From assembly GCF_009296165.1 (NCBI RefSeq), contig NZ_VUAZ01000065.1:1-64000 (forward strand): 64,000 bases of DNA. Reading direction: 5' to 3'. The notes beneath the pieces were generated by a model, which saw only the letters and a program-made list of their open reading frames with translations, searched no databases and had not been told where the DNA came from. The DNA comes from Pseudomonas kitaguniensis. Lineage in GTDB: Bacteria > Pseudomonadota > Gammaproteobacteria > Pseudomonadales > Pseudomonadaceae. This document shows positions 16,655 to 26,048 of this stretch, piece after piece; position 1 is the stretch's first letter; each line of letters starts with the position of its first letter. A program made the translations under genes and the position numbers.

Positions 16655-18270
16655 TCAGAAGATGTAGTCGGTGGTCAGGAAGCTCGAGTCACGGTTGCGC
16701 AAAATGTCGCTGACCAGCGCTTTGTTGCTCTCCTGGAACTTGGTCGCCACCAGGGTGCGGATCGAGAACACGCGTAACGCGTCATGTACCGACAGCGTGC
16801 CCTCGGCCGAGTTCTTGCGCCCGTTGAAAGGAAAGGTGTCCGGCCCGCGCTGGCACTGCGCGTTGATATTGATACGGCCGACCTGGTTGGCGAATGTGTC
16901 GACCAGGCGTCCGATCTCCACCGGGTTGGTGCCAAAGAGGCTCAGTTGCTGGCCGAAGTCCGATTCCAGCACGTAATCGATCACCGTCTCCAGGTCACGG
17001 TAAGGCACGATGGGCACCACAGGGCCGAACTGTTCTTCGTGGTACACGCGCATTTGCGGGTTCACCGGGTACAGCACCGCCGGGTAGAAGAACGCGCCGT
17101 TGCTGCTGCCGCCATTCTCATTGACCACCTTGGCGCCGTGCTGCGCCGCGTCTGCCACCAGGCCATTGAGGTAGTCGACCTTGCCGGCCTCGGGCAGCGG
17201 TGTCAGCGAGACTCCGTCTTCCCACGCATGCCGGGTTTGAGGGTGGCGAGTTTGGTGTTGAATTTCCCGATAAAACGGTCGACGACGTCTTCGTGCACAA
17301 ACAGGATTTTCAACGCGGTGCAGCGCTGGCCATTGAATGACAACGAACCGGTCAGCGCTTCGCTGACCGCGTTGTCCAGGTCGACCTCGGGCAACACGAT
17401 GCCGGGGTTTTTCGCATCCAGGCCCAATGCCGCACGCAAGCGGTGTGGTTTGGGGTGCAGCTTCTTCAGGTCGCTGGCGGCCTTGTTGGTGCCGATAAAC
17501 GCGAAGATGTCGATTTTGCCGCTGGCCATCAGCGCGCTGACGGTTTCGCGGCCACTGCCGTAGATCACATTGATCACCCCGGCCGGGAAGCTGTCGCGAA
17601 ACGCCTCCAGCAACGGGCGAATCAGCAACACGCCGAGCTTGGCCGGTTTGAACACCACGGTGTTGCCCATGATCAGCGCCGGAATCAGCGTGGTGAACGT
17701 CTCGTTGAGTGGGTAATTGTAGGGGCCCATGCACAGCGCCACGCCCAACGGCACGCGGCGGATTTGCCCGAGCGTGTCTTGTTCCAGCTCAAAACGGCTG
17801 CTGCGGCGGTCGAGTTCCTTGAGCGCATTGATGGTGTCGGTGATGTAGTCGCAGGTGCGGTCGAATTCTTTCTGCGAGTCTTTGAGGTTCTTGCCAATTT
17901 CCCACATCAACAGCTTGACCACCGCATCGCGCTGTTCACGCATGCGTCGCAAAAACGCTTCGACATGCTGGATGCGGTCTACCACACGCATCGTCGGCCA
18001 TTCACCCTGGCCTCGATCGTAAGCGCGCACCGCGGCGTCGAGGGCAGTCAGGGCGGTGTCGGCGTCGAGCAGCGGCGTACTGCCGATGTGCACACGCTCA
18101 TCACCCAATTGCACCGGGCTGAGCACCTGAGCCAGCGCGCCGTTCCATACTTGTAACTGGCCGTCGACCAGGTAATCACGCTGTTCAATCGGGGCCGCGA
18201 GGCGAAATTGCTCGGGAATATCCGCTGCGTGGGCGGGAAACAGCTGGGCGAGCAGGTTATTGGTGGTCAT
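16655..18270 (-). pseudogene. NADP-dependent glyceraldehyde-3-phosphate dehydrogenase-like (GapN/ALDH), one-base frameshift
   Basis: Two overlapping frames together encode a full-length aldehyde dehydrogenase of the GapN-like Pseudomonas type. The first starts at ATG 18270 (M-T-T-N-N-L-L-A-Q-L-F-P) and carries M-G-P-Y-N-Y-P-L-N-E, the L-G-L-D-A-K-N-P-G segment and the catalytic cysteine in S-F-N-G-Q-R-C-T. It breaks after K-P-G-M, where one base is missing near 17224-17229; the other frame continues W-E-D-G-V-S-L-T-P-L-P-E-A-G-K-V-D-Y-L-N to the stop at 16655. Everything else is well conserved, so this is either a sequencing error or a very recent inactivation. GapN oxidises glyceraldehyde-3-phosphate to 3-phosphoglycerate with NADP+. 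Confidence 0.85.
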
Positions 18271-18406
18271 GTCGCTACCCCTGTAATAGTTGCAAAACAT
18301 GACGAGAGAGTCGCCCAACACGCAGTCCAATGGCAAGGCTTACGCGTTTTGTTGTTCGCAGCGCGGTGCGCGCCGGGTACGGCGCGGCTTTTCAGAAGGA
18401 GTTCAC

Positions 18407-18577
18407 ATGAGTCAGTACCAGCCGGGCATTCTTGCCGCACCGGTGCCTTTGCAGGCCTGCCATCTGTTTTTCGCCCTCGATTCCCTGCGAGCCGTGCCCG
18501 CGGCGCTGGACGCGCTGGTGCAGTTGACGGATGGGCGTCTGGATCTGGATTTGGTTTTTAACGCACCTCACATTTAA
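18407..18577 (+). pseudogene. N-terminal stub of a Dyp-type peroxidase
   Basis: The 56-residue frame starts M-S-Q-Y-Q-P-G-I-L-A-A-P-V-P-L-Q-A and H-L-F-F-A-L-D-S-L, as in Pseudomonas Dyp-type haem peroxidases (about 300 residues), with a good ribosome-binding site (AGAAGGAG at 18394-18401). After D-G-R the similarity ends and a stop follows at 18575. The downstream bases show no remainder of the peroxidase, so most of the gene was deleted. Divergent from the GapN-like gene. Confidence 0.75.
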
Positions 18578-18768
18578 AGCTGTGGGCTCGCCGATGGGTG
18601 GCGGCGCGATTGATTTAAGCGCTGTGCGAACTACGCTTGTTGAACGCTTTGATCCAGAGGGGGTATCTGCTCAGTAGGAGCTGAAGTTGTATCTGTCAAG
18701 GGCGATAGACGCTGGCGTCAACCGATGGGTGTCGCTGAGCCGCTTCTTATTTTCCATGGAGCTTCAAC

Positions 18769-19182
18769 ATGACAGATCAACACCGCACCTTGATTCAAGA
18801 ATGGGCCGATAGCTGGTCCACCCCCTCCAAACAGCGTTTTCTTGAGATCTTTTCCAGTGATTGCCGTTATGAAGATGTGGCGGCGGGACAGCTCATGCGG
18901 GGAAAGCATGAGCTGGGTGACTTTTTTGACCTGATTAGAGAGGCATTGCCCGACTTCAAGGTTGTCAGCGATTTGATCAGCCTTGGCGAGTATGGTGGGA
19001 CGATCCAGTGGCATATGACGGGGACCCATCGAGGGGAGTTGTTCGGCTATCCGGCAACCGCCCGAGAAATTCGAGTGCGTGGTGTTTGCGTGATCGGGAT
19101 CCAGGGCGATGAAATTGTCGAGTGCACCGATTACTACGATATGAAAACGTTTTACTGCCAGTTGGGCTTCGACAGCAACTGA
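18769..19182 (+). CDS. SnoaL-like / ester cyclase-type protein
   Basis: 137 residues with the NTF2-like fold pattern of SnoaL-type polyketide cyclases: an N-terminal helix, Y-E-D-V-A-A, then L-P-D-F-K-V-V and a strand W-H-M-T-G-T-H-R-G-E typical of the group. Substrate unknown; many relatives are small hydrolases, isomerases or have no assigned activity. It is a single gene with a GGAG-like site at 18757. Nothing recognisable lies between the peroxidase stub and this gene. Confidence 0.75.
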   Translation: MTDQHRTLIQEWADSWSTPSKQRFLEIFSSDCRYEDVAAGQLMRGKHELGDFFDLIREALPDFKVVSDLISLGEYGGTIQWHMTGTHRGELFGYPATAREIRVRGVCVIGIQGDEIVECTDYYDMKTFYCQLGFDSN

Positions 19183-19331
19183 GTGCTCATCTGCAGCGCC
19201 CCTGTAAGAGGGGCGCATCCCCAGTTTGATTGCTGGCAAACATGAAATCTACGACAGCCAGGCCATCGGCCACTGAAAAAAAACCGTGCTGCCCGTAAGC
19301 TGGGAGCCTCTGTCACCTGTGCGGGTTGTCC

Positions 19332-20696
19332 ATGTCTCCGATTGCCGATGGGTTGCCCCTCAATAAACGCCTGCCGGCGGTCATCGCCCTCTCTTTGGGA
19401 ATCGGCATGGCAACCCTCGACACGGCGATCGTCAACACCGCCTTGCCGACCCTGGCCCAAGGCATCGGCACCGATGCTGCCTCGGTCATTTGGGTGGTCA
19501 ACGCTTACCAATTGGCGATTATCGCCACGGTGCTGCCGTTTGCGTCATTGAGTGATGTGCTCGGCCACCGCCGGGTCTACCTCGGCGGGTTGCTGGTGTT
19601 TATTGTGTCGTCGCTGTTCTGCGGGCTGGCCGGGTCGCTGGTGACCCTCACGGCGGCGCGGGTGATGCAGGGGCTCGGCGCGGCGGCCGTGATGAGTGTT
19701 AACACTGCGTTGCTGCGGCACATCTACCCGTCAAAAATGCTTGGCCGCGGTTTGGGCTATAACTCGCTGGTGGTGGGGCTGGCGTTTACCCTCGGGCCGA
19801 CCGCTGCGTCGGCGATTCTGTCAGTGGCAAGCTGGCACTGGCTGTACCTGATCAATGTGCCGCTGGGCGTGCTGGCCCTGGCCCTGGGCCTGCGTTCATT
19901 GCCGAGGATGCCGATCACCGGGCACGCGTTTGATCGCCTCGCAGCGCTGCTGTGTGCGGGGTTATTTGCCTTGCTGGTGCTGGGCCTGGGCACGGCGGTA
20001 CACGGCGCCCAAAGTGGCTTGACGCTGGGGTTGATCGGGTTGGCGCTGGTGTGCGGCGCACTGCTGTTGCGGCGTCAGGCCGGTCACCCGGCGCCGATGC
20101 TGGCGCTGGACCTGTTCAAGCGCCCGGTGTTTGCGTTGTCTTCGCTGACTGCGATCTGTGCCTTCAGCGCGCAGGGCCTGGCCTTTGTGTCGTTGCCGTT
20201 CCTGTTGCAGGCCGCGCTCGGCCATAGCCAGGTGGAAACCGGCTTTCTGATGACGCCGTGGCCGGCTGTGGTGGCGGTGATGGCCTTGGTCGCGGGGCGC
20301 CTGGCGGACCGCGTGTCGCTGGGCCTGTTGTGCGGCATCGGTTTGCTGATGCTCAGCGTGGGCATGGCCGCACTGGCGACCTTGGGCAATGACGCGTCAG
20401 CGCTGGATATTGGCTGGCGCATGGCATTGTGCGGCGCCGGTTTCGGCTTCTTCCAGTCGCCCAACCTCAAGGCGTTGATGACCAGTGCACCGCTCGCGCG
20501 CAGCGGCGGGGCGAGTGGCATCGTGGCGATTTCACGCTTGCTGGGGCAAACACTCGGCGCGTCGTTGGTGGCTTTTTGTTTTCACTTATCGCTGGGCAGT
20601 GGCGCGCACTACGCGCTGTGGCTGGGGTGTGCGTTTGCGTTGGTGGGCAGCGTCGCCAGTGGCCTGCGGCTGTTGCCGTCACGTCAGAGTGTTTAA
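19332..20696 (+). CDS. MFS drug exporter, DHA2-like
   Basis: 454 residues with about 14 hydrophobic segments. Motifs include L-D-T-A-I-V-N-T-A-L-P (motif D1 of DHA2/EmrB-type exporters), L-S-D-V-L-G-H-R-R (motif A) and R-V-M-Q-G-L-G-A-A. ATG 19332 is chosen over the in-frame TTG at 19326. Probably a proton-driven efflux pump for small toxic compounds. It converges on the DUF3087 gene with a four-base overlap of stop codons. Confidence 0.88.
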   Translation: MSPIADGLPLNKRLPAVIALSLGIGMATLDTAIVNTALPTLAQGIGTDAASVIWVVNAYQLAIIATVLPFASLSDVLGHRRVYLGGLLVFIVSSLFCGLAGSLVTLTAARVMQGLGAAAVMSVNTALLRHIYPSKMLGRGLGYNSLVVGLAFTLGPTAASAILSVASWHWLYLINVPLGVLALALGLRSLPRMPITGHAFDRLAALLCAGLFALLVLGLGTAVHGAQSGLTLGLIGLALVCGALLLRRQAGHPAPMLALDLFKRPVFALSSLTAICAFSAQGLAFVSLPFLLQAALGHSQVETGFLMTPWPAVVAVMALVAGRLADRVSLGLLCGIGLLMLSVGMAALATLGNDASALDIGWRMALCGAGFGFFQSPNLKALMTSAPLARSGGASGIVAISRLLGQTLGASLVAFCFHLSLGSGAHYALWLGCAFALVGSVASGLRLLPSRQSV

Positions 20697-21214
20697 GGGG
20701 TTTTCAGGCCTTCCAGCCAAGCGGGGTCGAAGCGCGTTTGCCCGGTGTCGATTCCCAGCGCCTGCATCTTCGCCGCGTGCGCTTGAACCTCGGCCTGTAA
20801 TTGCGCGTGTGCACTCGAATTGGCGTCCAGTTCGTGCATCTGCATCAGCCCAAGGTGATAGAACCGCAGCACTTTGAGCGCTGTCGGGTCGTTGCCCTGT
20901 ACCCGCTCGGTAACCTTGTGCATCACGTTGGTCACGCTCATCAGGCTGCGCTTGAGCTGCCAACCATACACCGCAGGCGCAAGCCAGGGTTGACGCCAAA
21001 AAGGCCCGCGCACCAGCGCGAGCGTGACCAGCACGCCGGCAAACACGCCGCCGACATTGAAGCGCAGGTTGTCTGCACCGGGTTCGCCGAACAGCCTCAC
21101 CGCCAGGCTCGACAGCAGCATCGCCAAGGCCACGAACAGCCCGGCGATGATCAAAGTGCTACGGCGTGTGTGTTGGCGGTAGGTGGCCGCGTCGCAGGGT
21201 TTGAGCTCAAACAT
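20693..21214 (-). CDS. DUF3087 family membrane protein
   Basis: 173 residues with two N-terminal membrane segments (about 22-44 and 55-72), followed by a helical cytoplasmic domain with W-Q-L-K-R-S-L-M and L-R-F-Y-H-L-G-L. This matches the gammaproteobacterial DUF3087 family as I recall it. Function unknown. Confidence 0.7.
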   Translation of the reverse strand: MFELKPCDAATYRQHTRRSTLIIAGLFVALAMLLSSLAVRLFGEPGADNLRFNVGGVFAGVLVTLALVRGPFWRQPWLAPAVYGWQLKRSLMSVTNVMHKVTERVQGNDPTALKVLRFYHLGLMQMHELDANSSAHAQLQAEVQAHAAKMQALGIDTGQTRFDPAWLEGLKTP

Positions 21215-21338
21215 CCGGGTCAGGTCTCAGGGAGGGCGGGGCTGCATCTTCTCACGCTTGAGCAATCAAGTTGAACGATGCGTCAGGCAGCTTTCTCTAA
21301 ATTTGGGTAGGCCACCAACTCCCATGAGGTGAACCACC

Positions 21339-21515
21339 ATGCCTGAATACAAGCAGCCACCACCGGGTACGCCAAACCCTGACCGCATGCCTGGCGAAGA
21401 GGAGCGTGACAACGATGCGTTGCGCCCCAATGACCCGGCGGATCGCCAGGACGACGATGTAGAGCAGGTCGAGCAAGACCTCGAAAACCTGCATGACAAA
21501 GCGCGCCCGCTTTAA
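21339..21515 (+). CDS. Small acidic, probably disordered protein
   Basis: 58 residues, M-P-E-Y-K-Q-P-P-P-G-T-P-N-P to D-K-A-R-P-L, rich in P, D, E and N. A ribosome-binding site (GAGGTG at 21326-21331) sits upstream of ATG 21339. Proline-rich start, low complexity, no membrane segment. I do not recognise the family; the pattern resembles small conserved Pseudomonas proteins of unknown function. It is followed 20 bases later by a similar small gene, so the two are probably co-transcribed. Confidence 0.6.
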   Translation: MPEYKQPPPGTPNPDRMPGEEERDNDALRPNDPADRQDDDVEQVEQDLENLHDKARPL

Positions 21516-21535
21516 GCACAAGCAAGGAGATCACT

Positions 21536-21736
21536 GTGACTAATCCCCCAAAAGGCCCGCGTTCAAGCGAGCATGCCAGCGGCAAGGACGAACTGGGTTT
21601 CGACCCGGATTCGCCGGATGTCGCCGACCCGCAAGTCGACCCCATCGGCCCAGCCATTGCGCCCCTGGACAAGGACAAGAAAGATACCACCGAAAAAAAA
21701 CCGCCCTACGATCCGTTGGGCGGTTTGAAGAAGTAA
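21536..21736 (+). CDS. Small acidic hypothetical protein
   Basis: 66 residues, starting with GTG at 21536 after an AAGGAG at 21524-21529. Composition is dominated by D, P and K (L-G-F-D-P-D-S-P-D-V-A-D-P) and it ends K-K-P-P-Y-D-P-L-G-G-L-K-K. It looks intrinsically disordered. No family recognised. A terminator follows directly. Confidence 0.6.
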   Translation: MTNPPKGPRSSEHASGKDELGFDPDSPDVADPQVDPIGPAIAPLDKDKKDTTEKKPPYDPLGGLKK

Positions 21737-21768
21737 AGCAAGCCCCGCCATAAGCGGGGCTTGTGCTT
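21736..21768. terminator. Bidirectional hairpin terminator
   Basis: AAGCCCCGC (21740-21748) pairs with GCGGGGCTT (21754-21762) around a five-base loop, between the rightward small genes and a leftward gene ending at 21767. T-rich sequence follows on the plus strand. Confidence 0.7.
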
Positions 21769-22003
21769 ATTTGGGGGCTACCCAGGCGACGTCGGTAATA
21801 CCGAACTTCTCCGCCCAGGGCCGGGTGGTTTTTTTCACCTGTTCGTGACCTACTCGCCCAATACGGCTGACGTGGGCGATGTCGGCATCGACCGCCGCCC
21901 AGTGCCAGGCCTCGGCGTTGTTCATCACTTCGGCACGCACCACAAAGGACTTGGGTTGACCGTGCAGCTGGTAGTTAATAGTGTAGATTTTTGCGGTACT
22001 CAT
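21767..22003 (-). CDS. Small conserved protein (DUF6555-like)
   Basis: 78 residues: M-S-T-A-K-I-Y-T-I-N-Y-Q-L-H-G-Q-P-K-S-F-V-V-R-A-E, then N-N-A-E-A-W-H-W-A. It resembles small Pseudomonas DUF6555 proteins; function unknown. A GGGAGG lies just upstream of the ATG. Confidence 0.6.
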   Translation of the reverse strand: MSTAKIYTINYQLHGQPKSFVVRAEVMNNAEAWHWAAVDADIAHVSRIGRVGHEQVKKTTRPWAEKFGITDVAWVAPK

Positions 22004-22101
22004 GTTGCCTCCCTGTCTTGTTATAGATGGATAGGCGAGCGTTCAAAAAGGTTCACTCAAAATGACAAGTCGCACCGGTGGCGAGCGAGTTTGCCTGCTT
22101 T

Positions 22102-22416
22102 TCAACCGAGTGCGGCCAACTGCGCCACGGTTTCTGGAAACCGCGCCACCAGGCGAATCAAGGTGGTTGCCTGGGCGTTTGGTTTCGCCCGGCCTTGCTC
22201 CCAGTTCTCCAGGGTGCGCACGTTAGTGCGCAGGTACATGGCGAACACCGAGCGTGAGAGGTTGAGTTGCTGGCGCACCGCAACCACCTCATCGGCGGTC
22301 AACGGCGCCAGGTTGTTGAGGTGAACCTTGTGGGTGCGCAGGGTGACTTTGCCTTCGCGCTCGCCCGCCAGTGCGTCAAAGCCTTCGACCAATTCGGAAA
22401 AAATTTCACGTTTCAT
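22102..22416 (-). CDS. HTH antitoxin (HigA/NadS-like)
   Basis: 104 residues with an XRE-type helix-turn-helix in the C-terminal half (L-T-A-D-E-V-V-A-V-R-Q-Q-L, then F-A-M-Y-L-R-T-N-V-R-T-L-E-N-W-E-Q-G). This arrangement is typical of HigA-type antitoxins whose gene follows the toxin gene. Its ATG overlaps the toxin stop by 11 bases. The antitoxin should bind the toxin and, alone or in complex, repress the pair's promoter upstream of 22756. Confidence 0.8.
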   Translation of the reverse strand: MKREIFSELVEGFDALAGEREGKVTLRTHKVHLNNLAPLTADEVVAVRQQLNLSRSVFAMYLRTNVRTLENWEQGRAKPNAQATTLIRLVARFPETVAQLAALG

Positions 22417-22756
22417 GATGTGTTCTCGCTTTGATTTCCCTGTCCAGCATGTGTTTCAGGGCTTTCTTGTGGTGGGGGGCCAGGTCGTCCTGTTCGTGTT
22501 TGCCGTACAGGGTGAATAACCAGAATTGCGTGCCGCCCGACCACCAGTAGTAAATGACCCGCAGGCCACCGCGTTTGCCTTTGTTGCGTCGTTCATCCAC
22601 AAAGCGCACTTTGCGCAGCCCGCCTGTGCCCTCGATCACCTCTCCCGCTTGCGGGTTCTTCATCAGTTCCTGTTGAAAACCGTGGAACAGCTCGTCACTT
22701 AGATAGTCTTGGCGGTGCCGCTCGAAGGCCGGCAGTTCGATAAATAGAGCGTCCAT
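22406..22756 (-). CDS. RelE/HigB-type toxin
   Basis: 116 residues from the ATG at 22756 (M-D-A-L-F-I-E-L-P-A-F-E-R-H-R). Features of the HigB2-like RelE superfamily: G-T-G-G-L-R-K-V-R-F, then G-K-R-G-G-L-R-V-I-Y-Y and the late F-T-L-Y-G-K-H-E-Q-D-D-L. These toxins cleave mRNA on the ribosome. The frame is open further upstream to 22858, but the start at 22756 gives the expected length. It is paired with the HTH antitoxin downstream. Confidence 0.82.
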   Translation of the reverse strand: MDALFIELPAFERHRQDYLSDELFHGFQQELMKNPQAGEVIEGTGGLRKVRFVDERRNKGKRGGLRVIYYWWSGGTQFWLFTLYGKHEQDDLAPHHKKALKHMLDREIKARTHHET

Positions 22757-22944
22757 GTTCTGTACGTAGCCTGCGTATAGTTTGGTGGCCCACTCGCGGA
22801 GGGTCAAGTGACCTGGCTGTGGGAACTTTCCTAAAACGCAATCAACATAAGGCGGCATTCAGTTGATAGATGCCAGACGAGGCGTCAGCCGGGTGAGGAA
22901 ATTTCCGTAAGTAGACGAGGGTAAAAGCACCCCGCCGCCTAAAC

Positions 22945-22971
22945 GCAAAACGGCGCCTAAAGGCGCCGTTC
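22945..22971 (-). terminator. Terminator of the nuo operon
   Basis: AACGGCGCC (22949-22957) and GGCGCCGTT (22962-22970) form a nine-pair stem with a four-base loop. On the minus strand it is followed by TTTGCGTTT. It lies 26 bases past the nuoN stop. Confidence 0.85.
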
Positions 22972-22996
22972 TGTTGACTGAGTTGCCGCTAAGCGA

Positions 22997-24460
22997 TCAA
23001 ACGCCGAGTACCGCGTGCTGCACCAGAGTGAGCAACGGTTGTGGGTACACACCCAGGAAGAACGCGAGCAGGGCGATGGCCAGCAGCATCACGCCACCGG
23101 CTTTCTGTTCCCAGTGCAGTTCGGCGTCCACACGGCGCAGGTTTGGCTCGATCAGGTACAAGGTGACCATCACGCGCAGGTAGTAGAACACGCCGATGGC
23201 GCTGCCCAGCACCAGGGACGCGACCAGCCACCATTCGTGGGCTTGAACACCCGTAGCGACGATGTAGAACTTGCCGATAAAGCCCGCCGTCAGCGGGATA
23301 CCCGCCAGCGACAACATCATCACGGTGAGTACGGCGGTCAGGTACGGACGGCGCCAGAACAGGCCGCGATACTCGTACAGTGCGTCGGCGTCACGGCCTT
23401 TGAACGGCGACGACATCAGCGTGATCACGCCGAACGCGCCGAGGCTGGTGACCACGTAAGTGACCAGGTACACGCCAATCGCTTCCACCGCCAGGCCTTT
23501 GCTCGCCACCAAAGCGATCAGCAGGTAGCCGAAGTGCGCGATGGAGGAGTAACCGAGCAGGCGCTTGAGGTTGTTCTGGGTCAGTGCCAGCAGGTTGCCG
23601 AACAGAATCGAGGCAATCGCGATCACTGTCAGCACGTCGCTCAGCACGCCGGTGTTGGCCGCAGGCGAGATCTGGAACAGACGCACCATCACCGCAAACA
23701 CCGCAACTTTCGACGCAGTAGCCAGGAACGCAGCCACCGGCGCCGGGGCGCCTTCGTACACGTCCGGGGTCCACAAGTGGAACGGCACCAGGGAGAGCTT
23801 GAACGCCAGGCCGATCAGCATCATCGCCAGGCCCAGTTGGGCAAGCGGCGCAGGCATGCTGGTCGCGGCCAGGGCGTGACCGATGCCGCTGAAGCTCAGG
23901 CTGCCGGCTTCGGCGTAAAGCAAGGCCATACCGAACAACAGGAACGCGGAACCGGCGGCCGACAGCACCATGTACTTGATACCGGCTTCCAGCGAACGCT
24001 TGTTGAAGAAGGCATACGCCACCAGGCCGTAGGTCGGAATCGACAGCAGTTCCAGGCCGATGAACAAACCGGCCAAGTGCTGCGCGCTGACCAACACGAT
24101 GCCACCGGCCGCAGCCAGCAGAATCAGCAAGTACAGCTCTTCTTTGTTGCCCGGATAACCGCTGCCGCCTTCGCCGAGGTAGGCGTGGGCGAGCGTCACG
24201 CAGGCCAGGGTGGCCACGAGGATCAACGCGATGTACAGCAGCGCGAAGTCATCGACCATCATCAACGGCGTGACCGCCAGTGGCGCGACCTTGAGTGCCG
24301 GGATAATCGACAGCAAGGCCAGGTTCAAACCGGCACAGGACAGCAGGAACGTTTGTGAATGATTGCGGCGCCAGGCGATTGCCAGCATCACCACCACAAC
24401 GGTGAGGCTGGTAATCAGCAGCGGCGCAAGCGCGATAAAGTGTTGGATCGTGAATTCCAT
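22997..24460 (-). CDS. nuoN: NADH-quinone oxidoreductase subunit N
   Basis: Antiporter-like membrane subunit of complex I, 487 residues with about 14 membrane helices. The start at 24460 ([10 protein letters not shown]) gives the normal length. The proton-channel lysine region ([20 protein letters not shown]) is intact. Last gene of the operon, followed by a terminator. Confidence 0.97.
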   Translation of the reverse strand: MEFTIQHFIALAPLLITSLTVVVVMLAIAWRRNHSQTFLLSCAGLNLALLSIIPALKVAPLAVTPLMMVDDFALLYIALILVATLACVTLAHAYLGEGGSGYPGNKEELYLLILLAAAGGIVLVSAQHLAGLFIGLELLSIPTYGLVAYAFFNKRSLEAGIKYMVLSAAGSAFLLFGMALLYAEAGSLSFSGIGHALAATSMPAPLAQLGLAMMLIGLAFKLSLVPFHLWTPDVYEGAPAPVAAFLATASKVAVFAVMVRLFQISPAANTGVLSDVLTVIAIASILFGNLLALTQNNLKRLLGYSSIAHFGYLLIALVASKGLAVEAIGVYLVTYVVTSLGAFGVITLMSSPFKGRDADALYEYRGLFWRRPYLTAVLTVMMLSLAGIPLTAGFIGKFYIVATGVQAHEWWLVASLVLGSAIGVFYYLRVMVTLYLIEPNLRRVDAELHWEQKAGGVMLLAIALLAFFLGVYPQPLLTLVQHAVLGV

Positions 24461-24467
24461 AGCGCTC

Positions 24468-26000
24468 TTACCGGGCCGAAGCGAGTTGAGAGAAGGCGGT
24501 GCCGAACCACTGCTGCACGCCATGCATCGTCGCGGCAGAAGTGTCCAGGAACGGTTGCGGGTACACGCCGATGTAGATCAGCAGCACCGCAAGGCCGAGC
24601 ACCATGATCAGTTCGCGAGCGTCCATCCCCTTAAGGACGGTGTCGGACTTGGCCGGGCCGAAGTAGGCGCGGTGGATCATGATCAGCGAGTAAACCGAAC
24701 CAAACACCAGGCCGGACGTGGCGATCGCGCTGATCCACGGCGTTTGCACAAAGGCACCCATCAGGATCAGGAACTCGCCGATAAAGTTACCGGTGCCCGG
24801 CAAGCCGAGTGACGCGGCGGCAAAGAACAGGCTGATGGCCGGCAGGTACGCGATGCGCGACCACACGCCACCCATTTCACGCATGTCACGCGTGTGCAGG
24901 CGCTCGTACAACTGACCGCTGAGGATAAACAGCGCGGCGGCCGACACACCGTGCGCCAACATCTGGATTACGGCGCCTTGCAACGCCAGTTGGCTGCCGG
25001 AATAGATGCCGATCAGTACGAAACCCATGTGGGACACGGACGAGAAGGCGATCAGACGCTTGATGTCGGTTTGGGCGAAGGCGAGGAACGCACCGTAGAA
25101 GATCCCGATCAGGCCGAGGGTCATGGCGATCGGCGCGAACTCGGCCGACGCATTCGGGAACAGCGGCAAGGCGAAACGCAGCAGGCCATACGCCGCAGTC
25201 TTCAACAGGATACCGGCCAGGTCGACCGAACCAGCGGTCGGTGCCTGCGCGTGCGCGTCCGGCAGCCAGGAGTGGAACGGCACCACCGGCAGCTTCACCG
25301 CAAAGGCGATGAAGAAGCCCAGCATGAGGATGTACTCGGTGGTCAGCGACATCTTGGTTTTCAACAGGTCGGCGTAGTTAAACGTAATCACGCCGGTGCT
25401 GTTGAAGTTGACCAGTACCAGACCGAGGATCGCCACCAACATGATCAGGCCGGAAGCCTGGGTGAAGATGAAGAACTTGGTCGCCGCGTAAATCCGGGTT
25501 TTCTTGCCGTCCGAAGAACTGTGACCCCAGAGCGCGATGAGGAAGTACATCGGCACCAGCATCATTTCCCAGAAGAAGAAGAACATGAACAGGTCCAGCG
25601 CGAGGAACACGCCGACAACACCGCCCAGAATCCACATCAGGTTCAGGTGGAAGAAGCCCACGTGGCGCTGAATTTCTTTCCAGGAGCAAAGTACCGAGAG
25701 GATACCCAGCAGGCCGGTCAGCAAAATCATCAACAGCGACAGGCCGTCGAGGGCCAAGTGCACGTTGATGCCGAAGCGCTCGATCCACACGTGCTTGAAT
25801 TCAAGCGCGAAGGTTGGATCGACACCCGGTGCCGGAGCAAATGAATAGTCGCCATGGGCCCACAGCCAAAGGCCGAGCGCGAGTTCCAGGGACATGGTCA
25901 GCAACGCGATCCAGCGGGGCAGGGTGGCGCCGAAGCGTTCACCCATCCAGCAGAGCAGGCCGCCGATAAAGGGGATCAGGATTAGCCAGGGCAGAATCAT
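24468..26000 (-). CDS. nuoM: NADH-quinone oxidoreductase subunit M
   Basis: Antiporter-like membrane subunit of complex I, 510 residues. Conserved [11 protein letters not shown] (quinone/proton channel glutamate) and [18 protein letters not shown] are present. It lies seven bases before nuoN and 48 after nuoL. One of the three large proton-pumping modules. Confidence 0.97.
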   Translation of the reverse strand: MILPWLILIPFIGGLLCWMGERFGATLPRWIALLTMSLELALGLWLWAHGDYSFAPAPGVDPTFALEFKHVWIERFGINVHLALDGLSLLMILLTGLLGILSVLCSWKEIQRHVGFFHLNLMWILGGVVGVFLALDLFMFFFFWEMMLVPMYFLIALWGHSSSDGKKTRIYAATKFFIFTQASGLIMLVAILGLVLVNFNSTGVITFNYADLLKTKMSLTTEYILMLGFFIAFAVKLPVVPFHSWLPDAHAQAPTAGSVDLAGILLKTAAYGLLRFALPLFPNASAEFAPIAMTLGLIGIFYGAFLAFAQTDIKRLIAFSSVSHMGFVLIGIYSGSQLALQGAVIQMLAHGVSAAALFILSGQLYERLHTRDMREMGGVWSRIAYLPAISLFFAAASLGLPGTGNFIGEFLILMGAFVQTPWISAIATSGLVFGSVYSLIMIHRAYFGPAKSDTVLKGMDARELIMVLGLAVLLIYIGVYPQPFLDTSAATMHGVQQWFGTAFSQLASAR

Positions 26001-26048
26001 GACGGGCTCGTTTCCTTTCGCAGGTTCTTACAGTTCGCAAGGTTCATA

